A DNA stretch of 64,000 nucleotides, from positions 31,347-95,346 of the forward strand of contig JBBQEJ010000001.1 of the NCBI GenBank assembly GCA_038320555.1. Reading direction: 5' to 3'. Below, one piece after another: positions 1-8,410 of this stretch. The notes beneath the pieces were generated by a model. That model was not told where the DNA came from. It did no database searches and saw nothing but the letters and a program-made list of their open reading frames with translations. A program made the translations under genes and the position numbers. Source of the stretch: JALZOC01 sp038320555 (GTDB lineage: Bacteria; Acidobacteriota; Vicinamibacteria; Vicinamibacterales; 2-12-FULL-66-21). Every line of letters begins with the position of its first letter. The stretch's first letter is position 1.

Positions 1-2705
1 ATCAGATCCGGCCCGATCTTCGTCGCTGAGCCGAACTTCGTGTTGTTCAGTTCCTGCGTTTCGGTAACGACGCCGGTGCCATCCCCTTTCGCGATGATGT
101 AATAGACACCAGTGGCCGTGCCGGCGGGTATCGTCAGCGTCGTCGAAATCGTGTCGCTGACACCGGCCGTGAGTGGCCCGGCGGGACGGCTGCCAAGAAG
201 CGCGTCGGCGCTGTCGAGGAGCACGTTCGCCGACAGATAGAAGCTGGTCACGGAGGCCGACGCGCCGCCACCTCCCCGGTTCCTGGTCGTATCAGTGACG
301 GTAACCGAACCGCCCGCGCCTCCGGAGGCCGGCACCGTCAGCGCCGCAACGACCAGATCCGGGCCGACCGCAACGGAGCCCGCTTTCACATTGTTCGTTT
401 CATTCGATTCGGCGATGCCCAGGGCAACGTCCGCCTTTGCGAGCACATAGTAGCTGCCGACTGCTGTGCCCGATGGCACGGTCAACACCGTCGAAGCGGA
501 GTCGGAAGCGCCCCCCGCAAGCAGCGGCACTGCACGGGATCCCAGGTTTACGTCCGCGGCATCGAGCGTCGTATTCGTCGACAGGTAGAAGCCCGTGACG
601 GACGGTTGGGCAGGTCCTGCACCCTGGTTCTTCGTCGTGTCGTTCAGCGTGATCGGCGAGCCCGCACCTGCGTTTGCCGGGACCGTCACCGTCGTCACGA
701 CCAGATCCGGCGGCAGATCGTCGCTCACAATCGTGACGACCGCACCGCCCGAACGGAGGACATAGGTCGAAGCCGGTGTCAGGGAGACGATGACGCTTTC
801 GTTCGATTCGAGGATCGGGTCGTCCACCGGAACCACCGGTATCACTGCCGCCGCGTCGCCGGCCGCAATCGTGACACTGCCGGGAAGAGCCGCGTAGTCC
901 GCGCCAGGTGTCGCGGTGCCTCCCACGGTGTACAGAACGGTCAACGGAAGCGACGTGTCCCCGGTTCGTGTGACGGTAAACGCGCCGTTGACCTGACCGG
1001 CTTCGGCCGCTGTGGGGGTCGAGGCCGCGATGCTCACGGCCGGCAGGTCGGACGACGACGAAGACTGGCAGTTCGGGAATGAGAACGATCCAATCCGCGT
1101 CTGCCATCCGGCTTCGCTCGTGGCCGCGTAGTACTCCTGCGTATACCAGAACGTGCAATCGTCCACGGGATCGACGACGAGCGAGCTGTAATCGCCCCAT
1201 CGTCCCGAGGCGTGCAGCTGCGATCCGGATCCGACCATGAGATCCGCCTCGCCGAGAGTCATGACGTTGGGCGGATCGGTTGCCAGACGGCCGGTGTAGC
1301 GGATCGAGGGGAACGTCAATGGACCGGCCACGCTGAATCCGAGCGCGATGTTCCCGGCGGAGTCCATCGCCGCGCTCCCCATCCAGCGATGATCGGAGTC
1401 CGGCGCATAGGTGCCCTGCTGATAAATCACCGGGAACGTTCCGGGGTTGCGGACCTCGTACCAGCGGATGCCAGCGTGATCGTTACCATCTGCATCGACG
1501 GTGTGGTTCACGACGAGCGACTCGTGCGTGCCGAAATTGCGGTATTGCAGCCTGTACATCAATCGATCGGACATCGCATCGACCTTTGCGGTCGTCCCGG
1601 GCTGCGGAATGCAGTTTCTCGAGTAGCCGCACAGGTTCGAGTCGAACGGGGCCGTCGGCAGAGCCGCCGCGCGCGTAAACGACGACTGCGCCGGGTTCGT
1701 CCAGTCCGTGTGGAACTTCCAGATCTGCAACTGATCAGGCTCAGCGCCCCACGCATCGTCGTCCACCTGCACGAAGTACGCGGGAGACCCGGCCGGAGGC
1801 GCCGGTCCATCGAGATCGGCCGGCAGCATGCCGCCCAGATTCATGTCGACCGACGCGAGATCGTAATAAATCGCGGAGGCGGGCAGCCCCGCCAGCATCC
1901 TGTCGCGATCGAACGCCACCACGCCTTGCCCCGCAAACTGCAGCGAGATGGCGGAGAACTGGTTCATCGTCATGTAATAGCCGTCCGACCAGACGCCCAT
2001 CTTGGGATAGTCGTTCAGCTTGGTGAACGAGAACTGGTAGCGATAGTAGGCGCCGAGCGGATCGGGCGTCGCCGAGACGGCGATGCACTCGTAAAACGGA
2101 CCGAAAAGAAGCCCGAGGAACGAGTTCGGCACGGCAAGCTGGCTCATCACCCAGCGATCGGCCATGTGGTCGTAGCGGACGATCGGATCGCCGTCGTTGC
2201 GGGTTTCGCACGGTCCGCCGAAGCCGCTCCACAGCGTGTTGGCGGGCGCAGGTCCGTAAAGAAGCGACGGAGGGGTCGTCGATGTTCCCTTGCTGTACAC
2301 CGCAAACGACAGGTTCACCCACTGCACGAAATGATTGGGCCCGACGTCGCCGTTGGTGTCGGGTGGCAGCACGCCGTTGACGTTGCCAACGCCCTCAACG
2401 CTTTGCACGGGCGTGGGAATGAGCGACGGCGCGGGCGTGGTCTGGACGATCGAGTCGGCCAGAAGGCCGCTCGGGTGACGCGACACGCGGCGCCATCTCG
2501 GCTCCCGCTCTTTCACTTCCTCGCCGAGCGGCGGTCTGCCGAGTGCCACGTCGCGCAGCCGCGGCAGCCGGTCGTGACGGTCGGCCGCGATCACAACGGG
2601 CACGGCCGCGCCTCGAGCCGGCTGGGCGGGACGCTGGCCCGCCCGAACGTCGGTGAAGGAGACGACCGCGGCGACGACGGCCACGACGAATAGGCGCTGT
2701 GTCAT
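1..2705 (-). CDS. Secreted protein with Calx-beta and CARDB repeats, 3' end outside window
   Basis: An open minus-strand frame runs from an ATG at 2705 to the window edge (about 900 codons, no stop). It begins with a signal peptide (MTQRLFVVAVVAAVV, Ala-rich cleavage region). Residues about 110-540 form a globular part with DTNGDVGPNHFVQWVN and GDPIVRYDHMADRWVMSQ, a pattern I know from large secreted proteins of unknown role. A Calx-beta domain follows (about 555-660), then two complete CARDB adhesion-like modules (about 665-778 and 780-898), and the first residues of a third at the edge. Calx-beta and CARDB are extracellular beta-sandwich modules, so a surface or exported protein is likely. 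No catalytic motif was seen. The upstream GAAGGG is close to the start. Confidence 0.85.
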   Translation of the reverse strand, partial: MTQRLFVVAVVAAVVSFTDVRAGQRPAQPARGAAVPVVIAADRHDRLPRLRDVALGRPPLGEEVKEREPRWRRVSRHPSGLLADSIVQTTPAPSLIPTPVQSVEGVGNVNGVLPPDTNGDVGPNHFVQWVNLSFAVYSKGTSTTPPSLLYGPAPANTLWSGFGGPCETRNDGDPIVRYDHMADRWVMSQLAVPNSFLGLLFGPFYECIAVSATPDPLGAYYRYQFSFTKLNDYPKMGVWSDGYYMTMNQFSAISLQFAGQGVVAFDRDRMLAGLPASAIYYDLASVDMNLGGMLPADLDGPAPPAGSPAYFVQVDDDAWGAEPDQLQIWKFHTDWTNPAQSSFTRAAALPTAPFDSNLCGYSRNCIPQPGTTAKVDAMSDRLMYRLQYRNFGTHESLVVNHTVDADGNDHAGIRWYEVRNPGTFPVIYQQGTYAPDSDHRWMGSAAMDSAGNIALGFSVAGPLTFPSIRYTGRLATDPPNVMTLGEADLMVGSGSQLHASGRWGDYSSLVVDPVDDCTFWYTQEYYAATSEAGWQTRIGSFSFPNCQSSSSSDLPAVSIAASTPTAAEAGQVNGAFTVTRTGDTSLPLTVLYTVGGTATPGADYAALPGSVTIAAGDAAAVIPVVPVDDPILESNESVIVSLTPASTYVLRSGGAVVTIVSDDLPPDLVVTTVTVPANAGAGSPITLNDTTKNQGAGPAQPSVTGFYLSTNTTLDAADVNLGSRAVPLLAGGASDSASTVLTVPSGTAVGSYYVLAKADVALGIAESNETNNVKAGSVAVGPDLVVAALTVPASGGAGGSVTVTDTTRNRGGGGASASVTSFYLSANVLLDSADALLGSRPAGPLTAGVSDTISTTLTIPAGTATGVYYIIAKGDGTGVVTETQELNNTKFGSATKIGPDL

Positions 2706-2895
2706 GGCCCTTCGGCGGCGCAAGGGTCATACCGACGAGTTGGGGGGAGCTATCTTTCCCTGGTCCTCGCAACCGTCAACAGGCACACGTGTTACGAGAT
2801 TTCAAATGTGCCATCGGCACGACGGGTGCGGATCGGCTGACAAATGCGTCAGGCGAATGACAAAACGCGCCGATGCCGGGGAAGAGATCGCGCGA

Positions 2896-3546
2896 CTAAA
2901 ACGTCGTGATCGGCATCCCTGCGCGGCACATCGGGCACTGTGACGCTTCGTAATTTTCCGGCGCCAGGTATTCCGCGAGCGCGTAATTCGGCACACCCAG
3001 GTCGACGATCGCTTCCATCCGATCGCAGATCTCGACGGTGCCAATCACGCGGCCGCCGGCCCCCGTCACGAGCTCGGCGCATTGCTGCAGCGTCTTCCCC
3101 GTGTTCCGCACATCGTCTGCAAGCAGCACGCGCTGGCCGGCCATCTGCCGCGCGTAGAAACGCCGGAGGATGAACCCGTCGCCCGCGTTGGTGAAGGGAG
3201 CAAAGCTGCATGGCGGATGCGTGAGCGCGCGGCGGCCATCGAGCAGTCCGGCAAGCGTGTGCGCGAGCAGCGCGCCACCGGTTGCGGGTCCCGCGACGAC
3301 GTCGGTCTCCGCGAGGAGCTCGCCCGGAATGACGTCGAGCAGATCCTGCGCGAGACGCCACATCGTCGATGGGTGCAGGAACAACTGGTGGGGATTCAGA
3401 TACAAACGGCCGTGAAATCCGTTGCCGTAGTCGAAGTGCCCGTCGCGCATCAGGACCTCGAGCTCCTGCAGCGTGTTGAGGGCCTGGCGGCGAAGATCGT
3501 CCTGGCGTGTCACGTGGTATGGCCTCTTGTCAGACAGCAGCGGCAT
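2896..3546 (-). CDS. pyrE: Type I phosphoribosyltransferase, probable orotate phosphoribosyltransferase
   Basis: 216 residues, close to the usual OPRT length. The PRPP-binding loop reads VLLADDVRNTGKT; family OPRTs usually have a Glu-Asp pair there, so the motif alone does not prove orotate specificity. The C-terminus carries an unusual CPMC pair. Position supports PyrE: it is the last gene of pyrR-pyrB-pyrC-pyrE and its start overlaps the pyrC stop by 17 bases, with GGAGGAAGG upstream of ATG 3546. If correct, it converts orotate and PRPP to OMP in the cytoplasm. A longer frame starts further upstream, but that part is antisense-like sequence inside pyrC. The alternative is a purine or other type I PRTase. 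Confidence 0.7.
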   Translation of the reverse strand: MPLLSDKRPYHVTRQDDLRRQALNTLQELEVLMRDGHFDYGNGFHGRLYLNPHQLFLHPSTMWRLAQDLLDVIPGELLAETDVVAGPATGGALLAHTLAGLLDGRRALTHPPCSFAPFTNAGDGFILRRFYARQMAGQRVLLADDVRNTGKTLQQCAELVTGAGGRVIGTVEICDRMEAIVDLGVPNYALAEYLAPENYEASQCPMCRAGMPITTF

Positions 3547-4831
3547 TGCGATACACGATCCTTCCTCCAACGATGGTTGCGACAACGCCGCCGGTGAACT
3601 GGCAACGATCGAACGGCGTGTTCTTCGATTTGGATACGAGCTTTGCGGCGTCGATCGTCGAGGCCACGTCCGGTCCGAGGATCGTGATGTCGGCCGGCGT
3701 CCCGTCGCCCAACGTTCCACCCGGCAGGTTCAGCAGGCGTGCCGGATTGAGTGAGAGGAGCTCGACCATCCGCTTGAGCGAAATCCGTCCGGTGTGCACG
3801 AGGCGATCGAAGACAATCGGCACGGCGGTTTCGAGGCCGATAATCCCGAAGGGGGCGAAATCGAACTCGACCATCTTTTCGTCGATGTGATGGGGCGCGT
3901 GGTCGGTGGCGATCACGTCCACGCTGCCGTCAGCGAGGCCTTCGAGCAGGGCGTCGCGATCCGCCGCCGCGCGCAGCGGCGGGTTCATCTTCAGGTTCGT
4001 GTCGTACTTGACCGGGCCGTCGAGCGAGTCGTCGGTGAGCGTGAAGTGATGCGGCGCGACTTCGCACGTGACGCGTACGCCGCGCGCCTTGCCGGCACGC
4101 ACCGCGCGGAGCGACTGGCGCGCGCTCATATGCGCGATGTGCACGTGCGCACCGGCCAGCTCCGCGAGCGAGATGTCCCGCTCGACCATGATCGATTCCG
4201 CTTCACCCGGTATCCCGCGCAGCCCGAGGTGTGCGGCGACGTAGCCTTCGTGCGCGACGCCGTCCCCCTTGAGGGACGGGTCCTCGCAATGATTGATGAT
4301 CGGCACGCCGAGCATTCCGGCATATTCAAGCGCGCGGCGCATCAGCAGGGCCGTGGCGACGGGCCATCCGTCGTCGGTAAAGGCGACGCAGCCGGCGGCC
4401 TTCTGCTCGCCGAGCTCCGCGAGCTGCTCACCCTTCGAGCCAATCGAGACGGCGCCGATGGGGTAGACGCGCGCGCACCGGGCCTCGGCCGCCTTCTTGA
4501 GGATGAACTCGGTGATCCCGGCGTGGTCGTTCACGGGATCCGTGTTCGGCATGCAGGCCACCGCGGTGAATCCGCCCGCGACCGCGGCGGCGGCGCCGGT
4601 CGCGACCGTTTCCTTGTGCTCCTGGCCCGGCTCGCGCAGGTGCACGTGGATGTCGATGAGGCCCGGCGTCACGATCCATCCCCGTTTGACTTCGAACACG
4701 TCCGCACGGCCGGGCGGCAGGTCCTTCCCGATCCGCGTGATCGTGCCGTCCTCGATCAGGACGTCGAACTCGCCGTCGCGCCCGTTGGCGGGGTCGATGA
4801 CCCGGCCGCCCTTCAAGATCGTTTTCATCAA
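3530..4831 (-). CDS. pyrC: Dihydroorotase
   Basis: 433 residues, full length for the type I amidohydrolase-family dihydroorotase, which cyclises carbamoyl aspartate to dihydroorotate. Metal ligands are visible: HVH at 62-64 within DIHVHLREPG, His181 (NHCED), His231/His234 (HIAHMSA) and Asp310 (ATDHAPHH). The bridging ligand position reads FTDDG (Asp153), as in class I enzymes that use Asp rather than a carboxylated Lys. The start lies 3 bases after the pyrB stop and the 3' end overlaps pyrE, so the genes are cotranslated. The first Met may be preceded by a redundant one (MMKTIL); either is plausible. Confidence 0.96.
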   Translation of the reverse strand: MMKTILKGGRVIDPANGRDGEFDVLIEDGTITRIGKDLPPGRADVFEVKRGWIVTPGLIDIHVHLREPGQEHKETVATGAAAAVAGGFTAVACMPNTDPVNDHAGITEFILKKAAEARCARVYPIGAVSIGSKGEQLAELGEQKAAGCVAFTDDGWPVATALLMRRALEYAGMLGVPIINHCEDPSLKGDGVAHEGYVAAHLGLRGIPGEAESIMVERDISLAELAGAHVHIAHMSARQSLRAVRAGKARGVRVTCEVAPHHFTLTDDSLDGPVKYDTNLKMNPPLRAAADRDALLEGLADGSVDVIATDHAPHHIDEKMVEFDFAPFGIIGLETAVPIVFDRLVHTGRISLKRMVELLSLNPARLLNLPGGTLGDGTPADITILGPDVASTIDAAKLVSKSKNTPFDRCQFTGGVVATIVGGRIVYRNAAAV

Positions 4832-4834
4832 TGC

Positions 4835-5812
4835 TCAGTGCTCGTCGATGACGTCGTTCGCGTCGCGTCCGGACAGCAGATACAACACCGCCATCCGCAC
4901 GGCGACGCCGTTGGACACCTGCTCGAGAATGACCGAGCAGGGGCCGTCCGCCACGGCTGAGTCGATTTCAACGCCGCGGTTCATCGGGCCCGGGTGCATG
5001 ACGATCGCGTCGCTCGCGGCGCGGCGGAGGCGATCGGGGGTCAGACCGAACAGCGTGAAGTACTCGCGCACTGACGGGATGTAATGGCCGTGCATCCGCT
5101 CGTGCTGAATGCGAAGCATCATCACGACGTCGGCGCCGTCGATCGCCTCGTCCACCGAGGTCGTCGGGCGCACACCGAAGCGCTCGATGTGCGACGGCAT
5201 CAGCGTCGCGGGGGCGCAGGCCCACACTTCGGCCCCCATCGTGTTGAGGAGCAGCACGTTCGATCGCAGCACGCGGCTGTGCACGAGGTCGCCGATGATC
5301 GCGACCTTGAGCCCCGCCAGGCGCCCTTTGTGCTCGCGGATCGTGAAGGCGTCGAGCAGCGCCTGCGTCGGGTGCTCGTGCATGCCGTCGCCGGCATTGA
5401 TGATCGCGGACGTGCAGGTGCGGGCGAGCAGGTGCGGCGCGCCGGACGACGCATGGCGCATCACGATCATGTCGGGGGACATCGCCTCGAGGTTGTGCAC
5501 CGTGTCGAGAAGGGACTCCCCTTTTGTCACGCTCGACGTGGCGGTCGCGATGCTGAGCGTATCGGCGCTCAGCCGCTTTTCGGCGATTTCGAACGACGTT
5601 CGTGTGCGCGTACTCGGCTCGAAGAACAGATTGACGACCGTGCGTCCCCGGAGCGTCGGCACTTTCTTGATGGCGCGGGCGCCGATCTCCTTCATCGCTT
5701 CAGCGGTGTCGAGAATGAGCCGGATTTCATCGGCCTCCAGCCCGGCGATTCCAAGCAGATGGCGCGACCTCAATGCCACGGCCGCGGAGGGTGTTTCAGC
5801 GCTCGTCGTCAT
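4835..5812 (-). CDS. pyrB: Aspartate carbamoyltransferase catalytic subunit
   Basis: 325 residues. It joins carbamoyl phosphate and aspartate. The carbamoyl-phosphate loop FFEPSTRTRTSFE (Ser67-Thr68-Arg69-Thr70), HPTQALLD in the middle and MHPGPMNRGVEI near the C-terminus are all present. A short N-terminal extension (about 15 residues) precedes the domain. The start ATG overlaps the pyrR stop (ATGA at 5809-5812), so expression is coupled to pyrR. No regulatory-subunit gene (pyrI) is nearby, which fits PyrR-based rather than allosteric PyrI-based control. Confidence 0.97.
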   Translation of the reverse strand: MTTSAETPSAAVALRSRHLLGIAGLEADEIRLILDTAEAMKEIGARAIKKVPTLRGRTVVNLFFEPSTRTRTSFEIAEKRLSADTLSIATATSSVTKGESLLDTVHNLEAMSPDMIVMRHASSGAPHLLARTCTSAIINAGDGMHEHPTQALLDAFTIREHKGRLAGLKVAIIGDLVHSRVLRSNVLLLNTMGAEVWACAPATLMPSHIERFGVRPTTSVDEAIDGADVVMMLRIQHERMHGHYIPSVREYFTLFGLTPDRLRRAASDAIVMHPGPMNRGVEIDSAVADGPCSVILEQVSNGVAVRMAVLYLLSGRDANDVIDEH

Positions 5813-6345
5813 GCTTCCCCCTCGATGACCACCTCGTCGGCGCCGTCGATCTCCTGGAGCCGTACCTGGACGCTCTGTTTCAACGACGTCGGAAGGTTCT
5901 TGCCGACATAGTCCGCCTTGATGGGCAACTCCCGATGGCCGCGGTCCACGAGCACGATGAGCTGAATGGCGCGTGGCCGGCCGAAGTCGATCAAGGCATC
6001 GAGCGCCGCGCGAATCGTCCGTCCGGTGTAGAGCACGTCGTCCACGAGCAGGATCTTGCGATCGTCGATCGAGAACGGAATCTCCGTCCGGCGAACGACG
6101 GGCTGGGGCCCGACCGGGTGGCGCATCAAGTCGTCGCGGTACAGCGTGATATCAAGCGCGCCTGTCGGCACCTCGTCGCCGTTGATCTCGTGGAGCGTCT
6201 TCGCGATCCGCCGCGCGAGCGGAACGCCGCGCCGGCGGATGCCGACGAGCGCGATCTCGTCGAGGCCTCGGTTGCGCTCGAGAATCTCGTGCGACATGCG
6301 CGTGAGCGCGCGCGACATGCGGTCGGCGTCCATTACCTGGGGCAT
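5809..6345 (-). CDS. pyrR: Bifunctional pyr operon RNA-binding regulator / uracil phosphoribosyltransferase
   Basis: 178 residues, the usual PyrR size. The PRPP loop is ILLVDDVLYTGRT (about 98-110), and VGIRRRGVPLARRI and LVDRGHRELPI are characteristic PyrR segments. PyrR binds UMP and then a hairpin in its own mRNA leader to lower expression of pyr genes, and it also has uracil PRTase activity. It is the first gene of the minus-strand pyr operon and sits directly behind a leader that contains a matching PyrR-type hairpin (6384-6464). Its stop overlaps the pyrB start by four bases. Confidence 0.95.
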   Translation of the reverse strand: MPQVMDADRMSRALTRMSHEILERNRGLDEIALVGIRRRGVPLARRIAKTLHEINGDEVPTGALDITLYRDDLMRHPVGPQPVVRRTEIPFSIDDRKILLVDDVLYTGRTIRAALDALIDFGRPRAIQLIVLVDRGHRELPIKADYVGKNLPTSLKQSVQVRLQEIDGADEVVIEGEA

Positions 6346-6383
6346 GGAGGCGTCCGGCCACGACGCGACACAGATGCTGGGAA

Positions 6384-6464
6384 GAGAGGCCGCGGCAGTC
6401 GCCGCAGCAGAACCAGGACGGGGACGTTCACCTCATCACCTCTTGGCGGCCTCTCCGGGCCGCC
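6384..6464 (-). promoter_or_regulatory. PyrR-responsive leader with mutually exclusive hairpins
   Basis: Read on the minus strand, 6464-6445 forms a perfect 7-bp hairpin (GGCGGCC / GGCCGCC) whose loop region CCGGAGAGG resembles the PyrR-binding consensus UCCAGAGAGG. Its 3' part GAGAGGCCGC (6455-6446) is exactly complementary to GCGGCCTCTC (6393-6384) about 52 bases downstream. That downstream segment also overlaps a GCGGC-GACT-GCCGC hairpin (6405-6392) followed by a pyrimidine-rich run. This is the anti-antiterminator / antiterminator / terminator layout of pyr attenuation. The pyrimidine run is poor in U, so a weak terminator or translation-level effect is possible. A candidate -10 (TATCAT) lies at 6487-6482. 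Confidence 0.75.
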
Positions 6465-6495
6465 GTTAAAGAGTTCGGTTGATGATATCACACCG

Positions 6496-6603
6496 TTGCC
6501 AGTGGCCAGTTGCCGGTTGCCAGTTCCCAGTTGCCAGTTGCCAGTTGCCAGTTGCCAGTTGGCAGTTCCGGACTGAAAACTGAAAACTGGAAACTGGAAA
6601 CTG
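6496..6603. repeat. Heptamer tandem array (TTGCCAG / CTGGAAA units)
   Basis: About 15 consecutive 7-base units. They begin as TTGCCAG and drift to CTGAAAA and CTGGAAA without losing the 7-base phase. The array fills the gap between the pyrR leader and the phosphodiesterase gene. Related arrays occur at 33692-33760 and in the right half of 50164-50258. Confidence 0.9.
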
Positions 6604-6607
6604 ATTC

Positions 6608-8368
6608 TCATCGGCTATAACTCGGTATGAACACAATGGGCCGCTCGCCGGTAAACGCGCGAGTGAAGAGATCGGCGCGGGCGAAACCATCCATGTCGCG
6701 CGCAACGGGGAGTCCGAGGAAATACAGCACCGTGGGGGCCACGTCCACGATCGATCCCCGCTGGCGGCGGCCGGGTTCGGCCGCTGCGCCGTACGCGATG
6801 AGAAATCCATCCGGCGCGCGTTCGTGCGTGCCGCTGAAGTCGGCATCGCCGAGCAGCCGGCCGATCGTCTCTTTGACGGGATTCAGCGGCTCCATGCCGA
6901 ACCCCGCCACGATCATGAGCAGATCCCCCGGTGTCATGGCATCAAGCGCGGCACCTACCTCACCGTCGATGAACGCGTAGTACCGATCGATCACCTGCGA
7001 GAACCGCCGGCGCTCCTCTTCCGGCACGTCGCGAAATGACCTCGGCTGCGTGTACCGCAGGTAGTAGTGGCCGACGGTATCGAGCCCGTCGTAGCGAAGG
7101 GCCGTCAGGCGCGGTTTCATCTCGGCGGAGAGGTCGTGCATCGCGCGGCTGTACAGACGATCGCGCCGAAGCGCCTCGGCTTCCGGGCTCGTACCCGAGC
7201 CGGGATCCCCGCCTGGACCATTGCCCGCCGGCTGTGGCTCAACGTCGGACGTGGGCTCCGTAAACGCTGCTTCGAGCGCCGGCAGGACATCGAGGGGCGA
7301 CGCGGCCCGATCGAATTCGCCGATCGTTCCCACGAGTTGATGAAAACGGTCGCTGACGATGAACCCGTCCACGTCTGCGGCAGGATACGTCAGCGGCCAC
7401 CGCGCCACGCCCACGCGCACGCCGGCCTGCGATGCGATCGACCAGAGCGGCCGCGCGCGCCAGGTCGTTGCCGCGTTGGGCTCATCGCGGATGAATCCAA
7501 GATGCACGAGCGCGTGGGAGAAGCAGTGATCGGGCAGGAGATCGACCCCCCGGCTGTCGTTTCGCGCGTAGTACGACGCCGCCGATCGCACGCCGTTCTT
7601 CGACGGATACATGCCGGTCGCCACAGCGGCCCAGACGGGATCGGGCTGCGTCGGACGAACGGTCGCGAGATCCATCACCGCGGCCTTCTCGAGCAACCGC
7701 GCGAACGCGGGCAGCCTGCCCTCCGCCACCCGAGGAAGCACGTATTCGAACGACGCGCCGTCGAGCAACAGCATCACGATGCGCGGCCCTTGAACTTCGT
7801 CGGGGCGTCCCGCCTGCGTCTCCGGCGCCGCGGATATCGGGGGCGGCAGTTCGACCGAGCGGCCCCGTGCGGCGAGCGGCAGCACCAGTGAAGCGATGAC
7901 CGCGAGCGAAAAGAGCGTGGCGCCGACACGGCTCCCGCGCCGGCCGAACGAGTAGTGGGCCACCGCAATGCCAAGCAGCACCGCTGCTGACGCGGTCGTG
8001 GCGATCGCGCCGGCGGTCATCCGCCACGCGGCCTCCTCGGTCAGCGCGGCGTTGAACCCGCGCACGTTCAGCCACATCAACGTCGCCGCGCCCGCCGCCG
8101 CCGACGCCGCCATCCAGGCCAGCACACGCACGCTCGCCCACCCGGGCGACAGCATGCGCAGCGCAAAGAACTCGCGCATCACGATGACGACGTAGAAGAT
8201 CACGGCGAGGTTGACACCGTAGAGAAGGCAGAGTGTCAGGAACCAGCGCCACGTCGTGTCCGACGCGAGCGGAATCTGCGGATTCAACTGCAGCACGAGC
8301 ACTGTCAGGTACGCCGCGCCCAGCGCACCCGCCAGCAGCGAGTTCGTGAGCATCCGCAGGAACCGCAT
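6608..8368 (-). CDS. Membrane-anchored alkaline-phosphatase-superfamily phosphodiesterase
   Basis: 586 residues. About four to five hydrophobic segments occupy residues 1-180, followed by a soluble domain from about 200. That domain starts with the metal-binding strand RIVMLLLDGAS and has the nucleophile region RPTQPDPVWAAVATGMYPSKNGV, typical of type I phosphodiesterase / nucleotide pyrophosphatase-like proteins. The segment DVAPTVLYFLGLP near the end is also typical. The substrate cannot be inferred. It sits between the two divergent pyr blocks, ends at the heptamer array and starts 42 bases from pyrK on the other strand. Linkage to pyrimidine metabolism is not implied by sequence. Confidence 0.8.
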   Translation of the reverse strand: MRFLRMLTNSLLAGALGAAYLTVLVLQLNPQIPLASDTTWRWFLTLCLLYGVNLAVIFYVVIVMREFFALRMLSPGWASVRVLAWMAASAAAGAATLMWLNVRGFNAALTEEAAWRMTAGAIATTASAAVLLGIAVAHYSFGRRGSRVGATLFSLAVIASLVLPLAARGRSVELPPPISAAPETQAGRPDEVQGPRIVMLLLDGASFEYVLPRVAEGRLPAFARLLEKAAVMDLATVRPTQPDPVWAAVATGMYPSKNGVRSAASYYARNDSRGVDLLPDHCFSHALVHLGFIRDEPNAATTWRARPLWSIASQAGVRVGVARWPLTYPAADVDGFIVSDRFHQLVGTIGEFDRAASPLDVLPALEAAFTEPTSDVEPQPAGNGPGGDPGSGTSPEAEALRRDRLYSRAMHDLSAEMKPRLTALRYDGLDTVGHYYLRYTQPRSFRDVPEEERRRFSQVIDRYYAFIDGEVGAALDAMTPGDLLMIVAGFGMEPLNPVKETIGRLLGDADFSGTHERAPDGFLIAYGAAAEPGRRQRGSIVDVAPTVLYFLGLPVARDMDGFARADLFTRAFTGERPIVFIPSYSR

Positions 8369-8372
8369 CGGG

Positions 8373-8402
8373 TTAGTGTAGCGCGGGGGTGTCGGGTATA
8401 CT
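8373..8402 (+). promoter_or_regulatory. Candidate promoter of pyrK-pyrD-pyrF
   Basis: TTAGTG (8373-8378) and TATACT (8397-8402) are separated by 18 bases. Transcription would begin within a few bases of ATG 8411, so the message may be leaderless; no Shine-Dalgarno site is visible before that ATG. The -35 is a poor match. Confidence 0.45.
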
Positions 8403-8410
8403 TTTTGGAA

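Noticed and set aside
1212..2693. 493-residue plus-strand open frame
   Set aside because: Antisense to the signal-peptide-bearing Calx-beta/CARDB protein, which has clear domain structure.
3794..4960. 388-residue plus-strand open frame
   Set aside because: Antisense to pyrC and the end of pyrB; no family resemblance.
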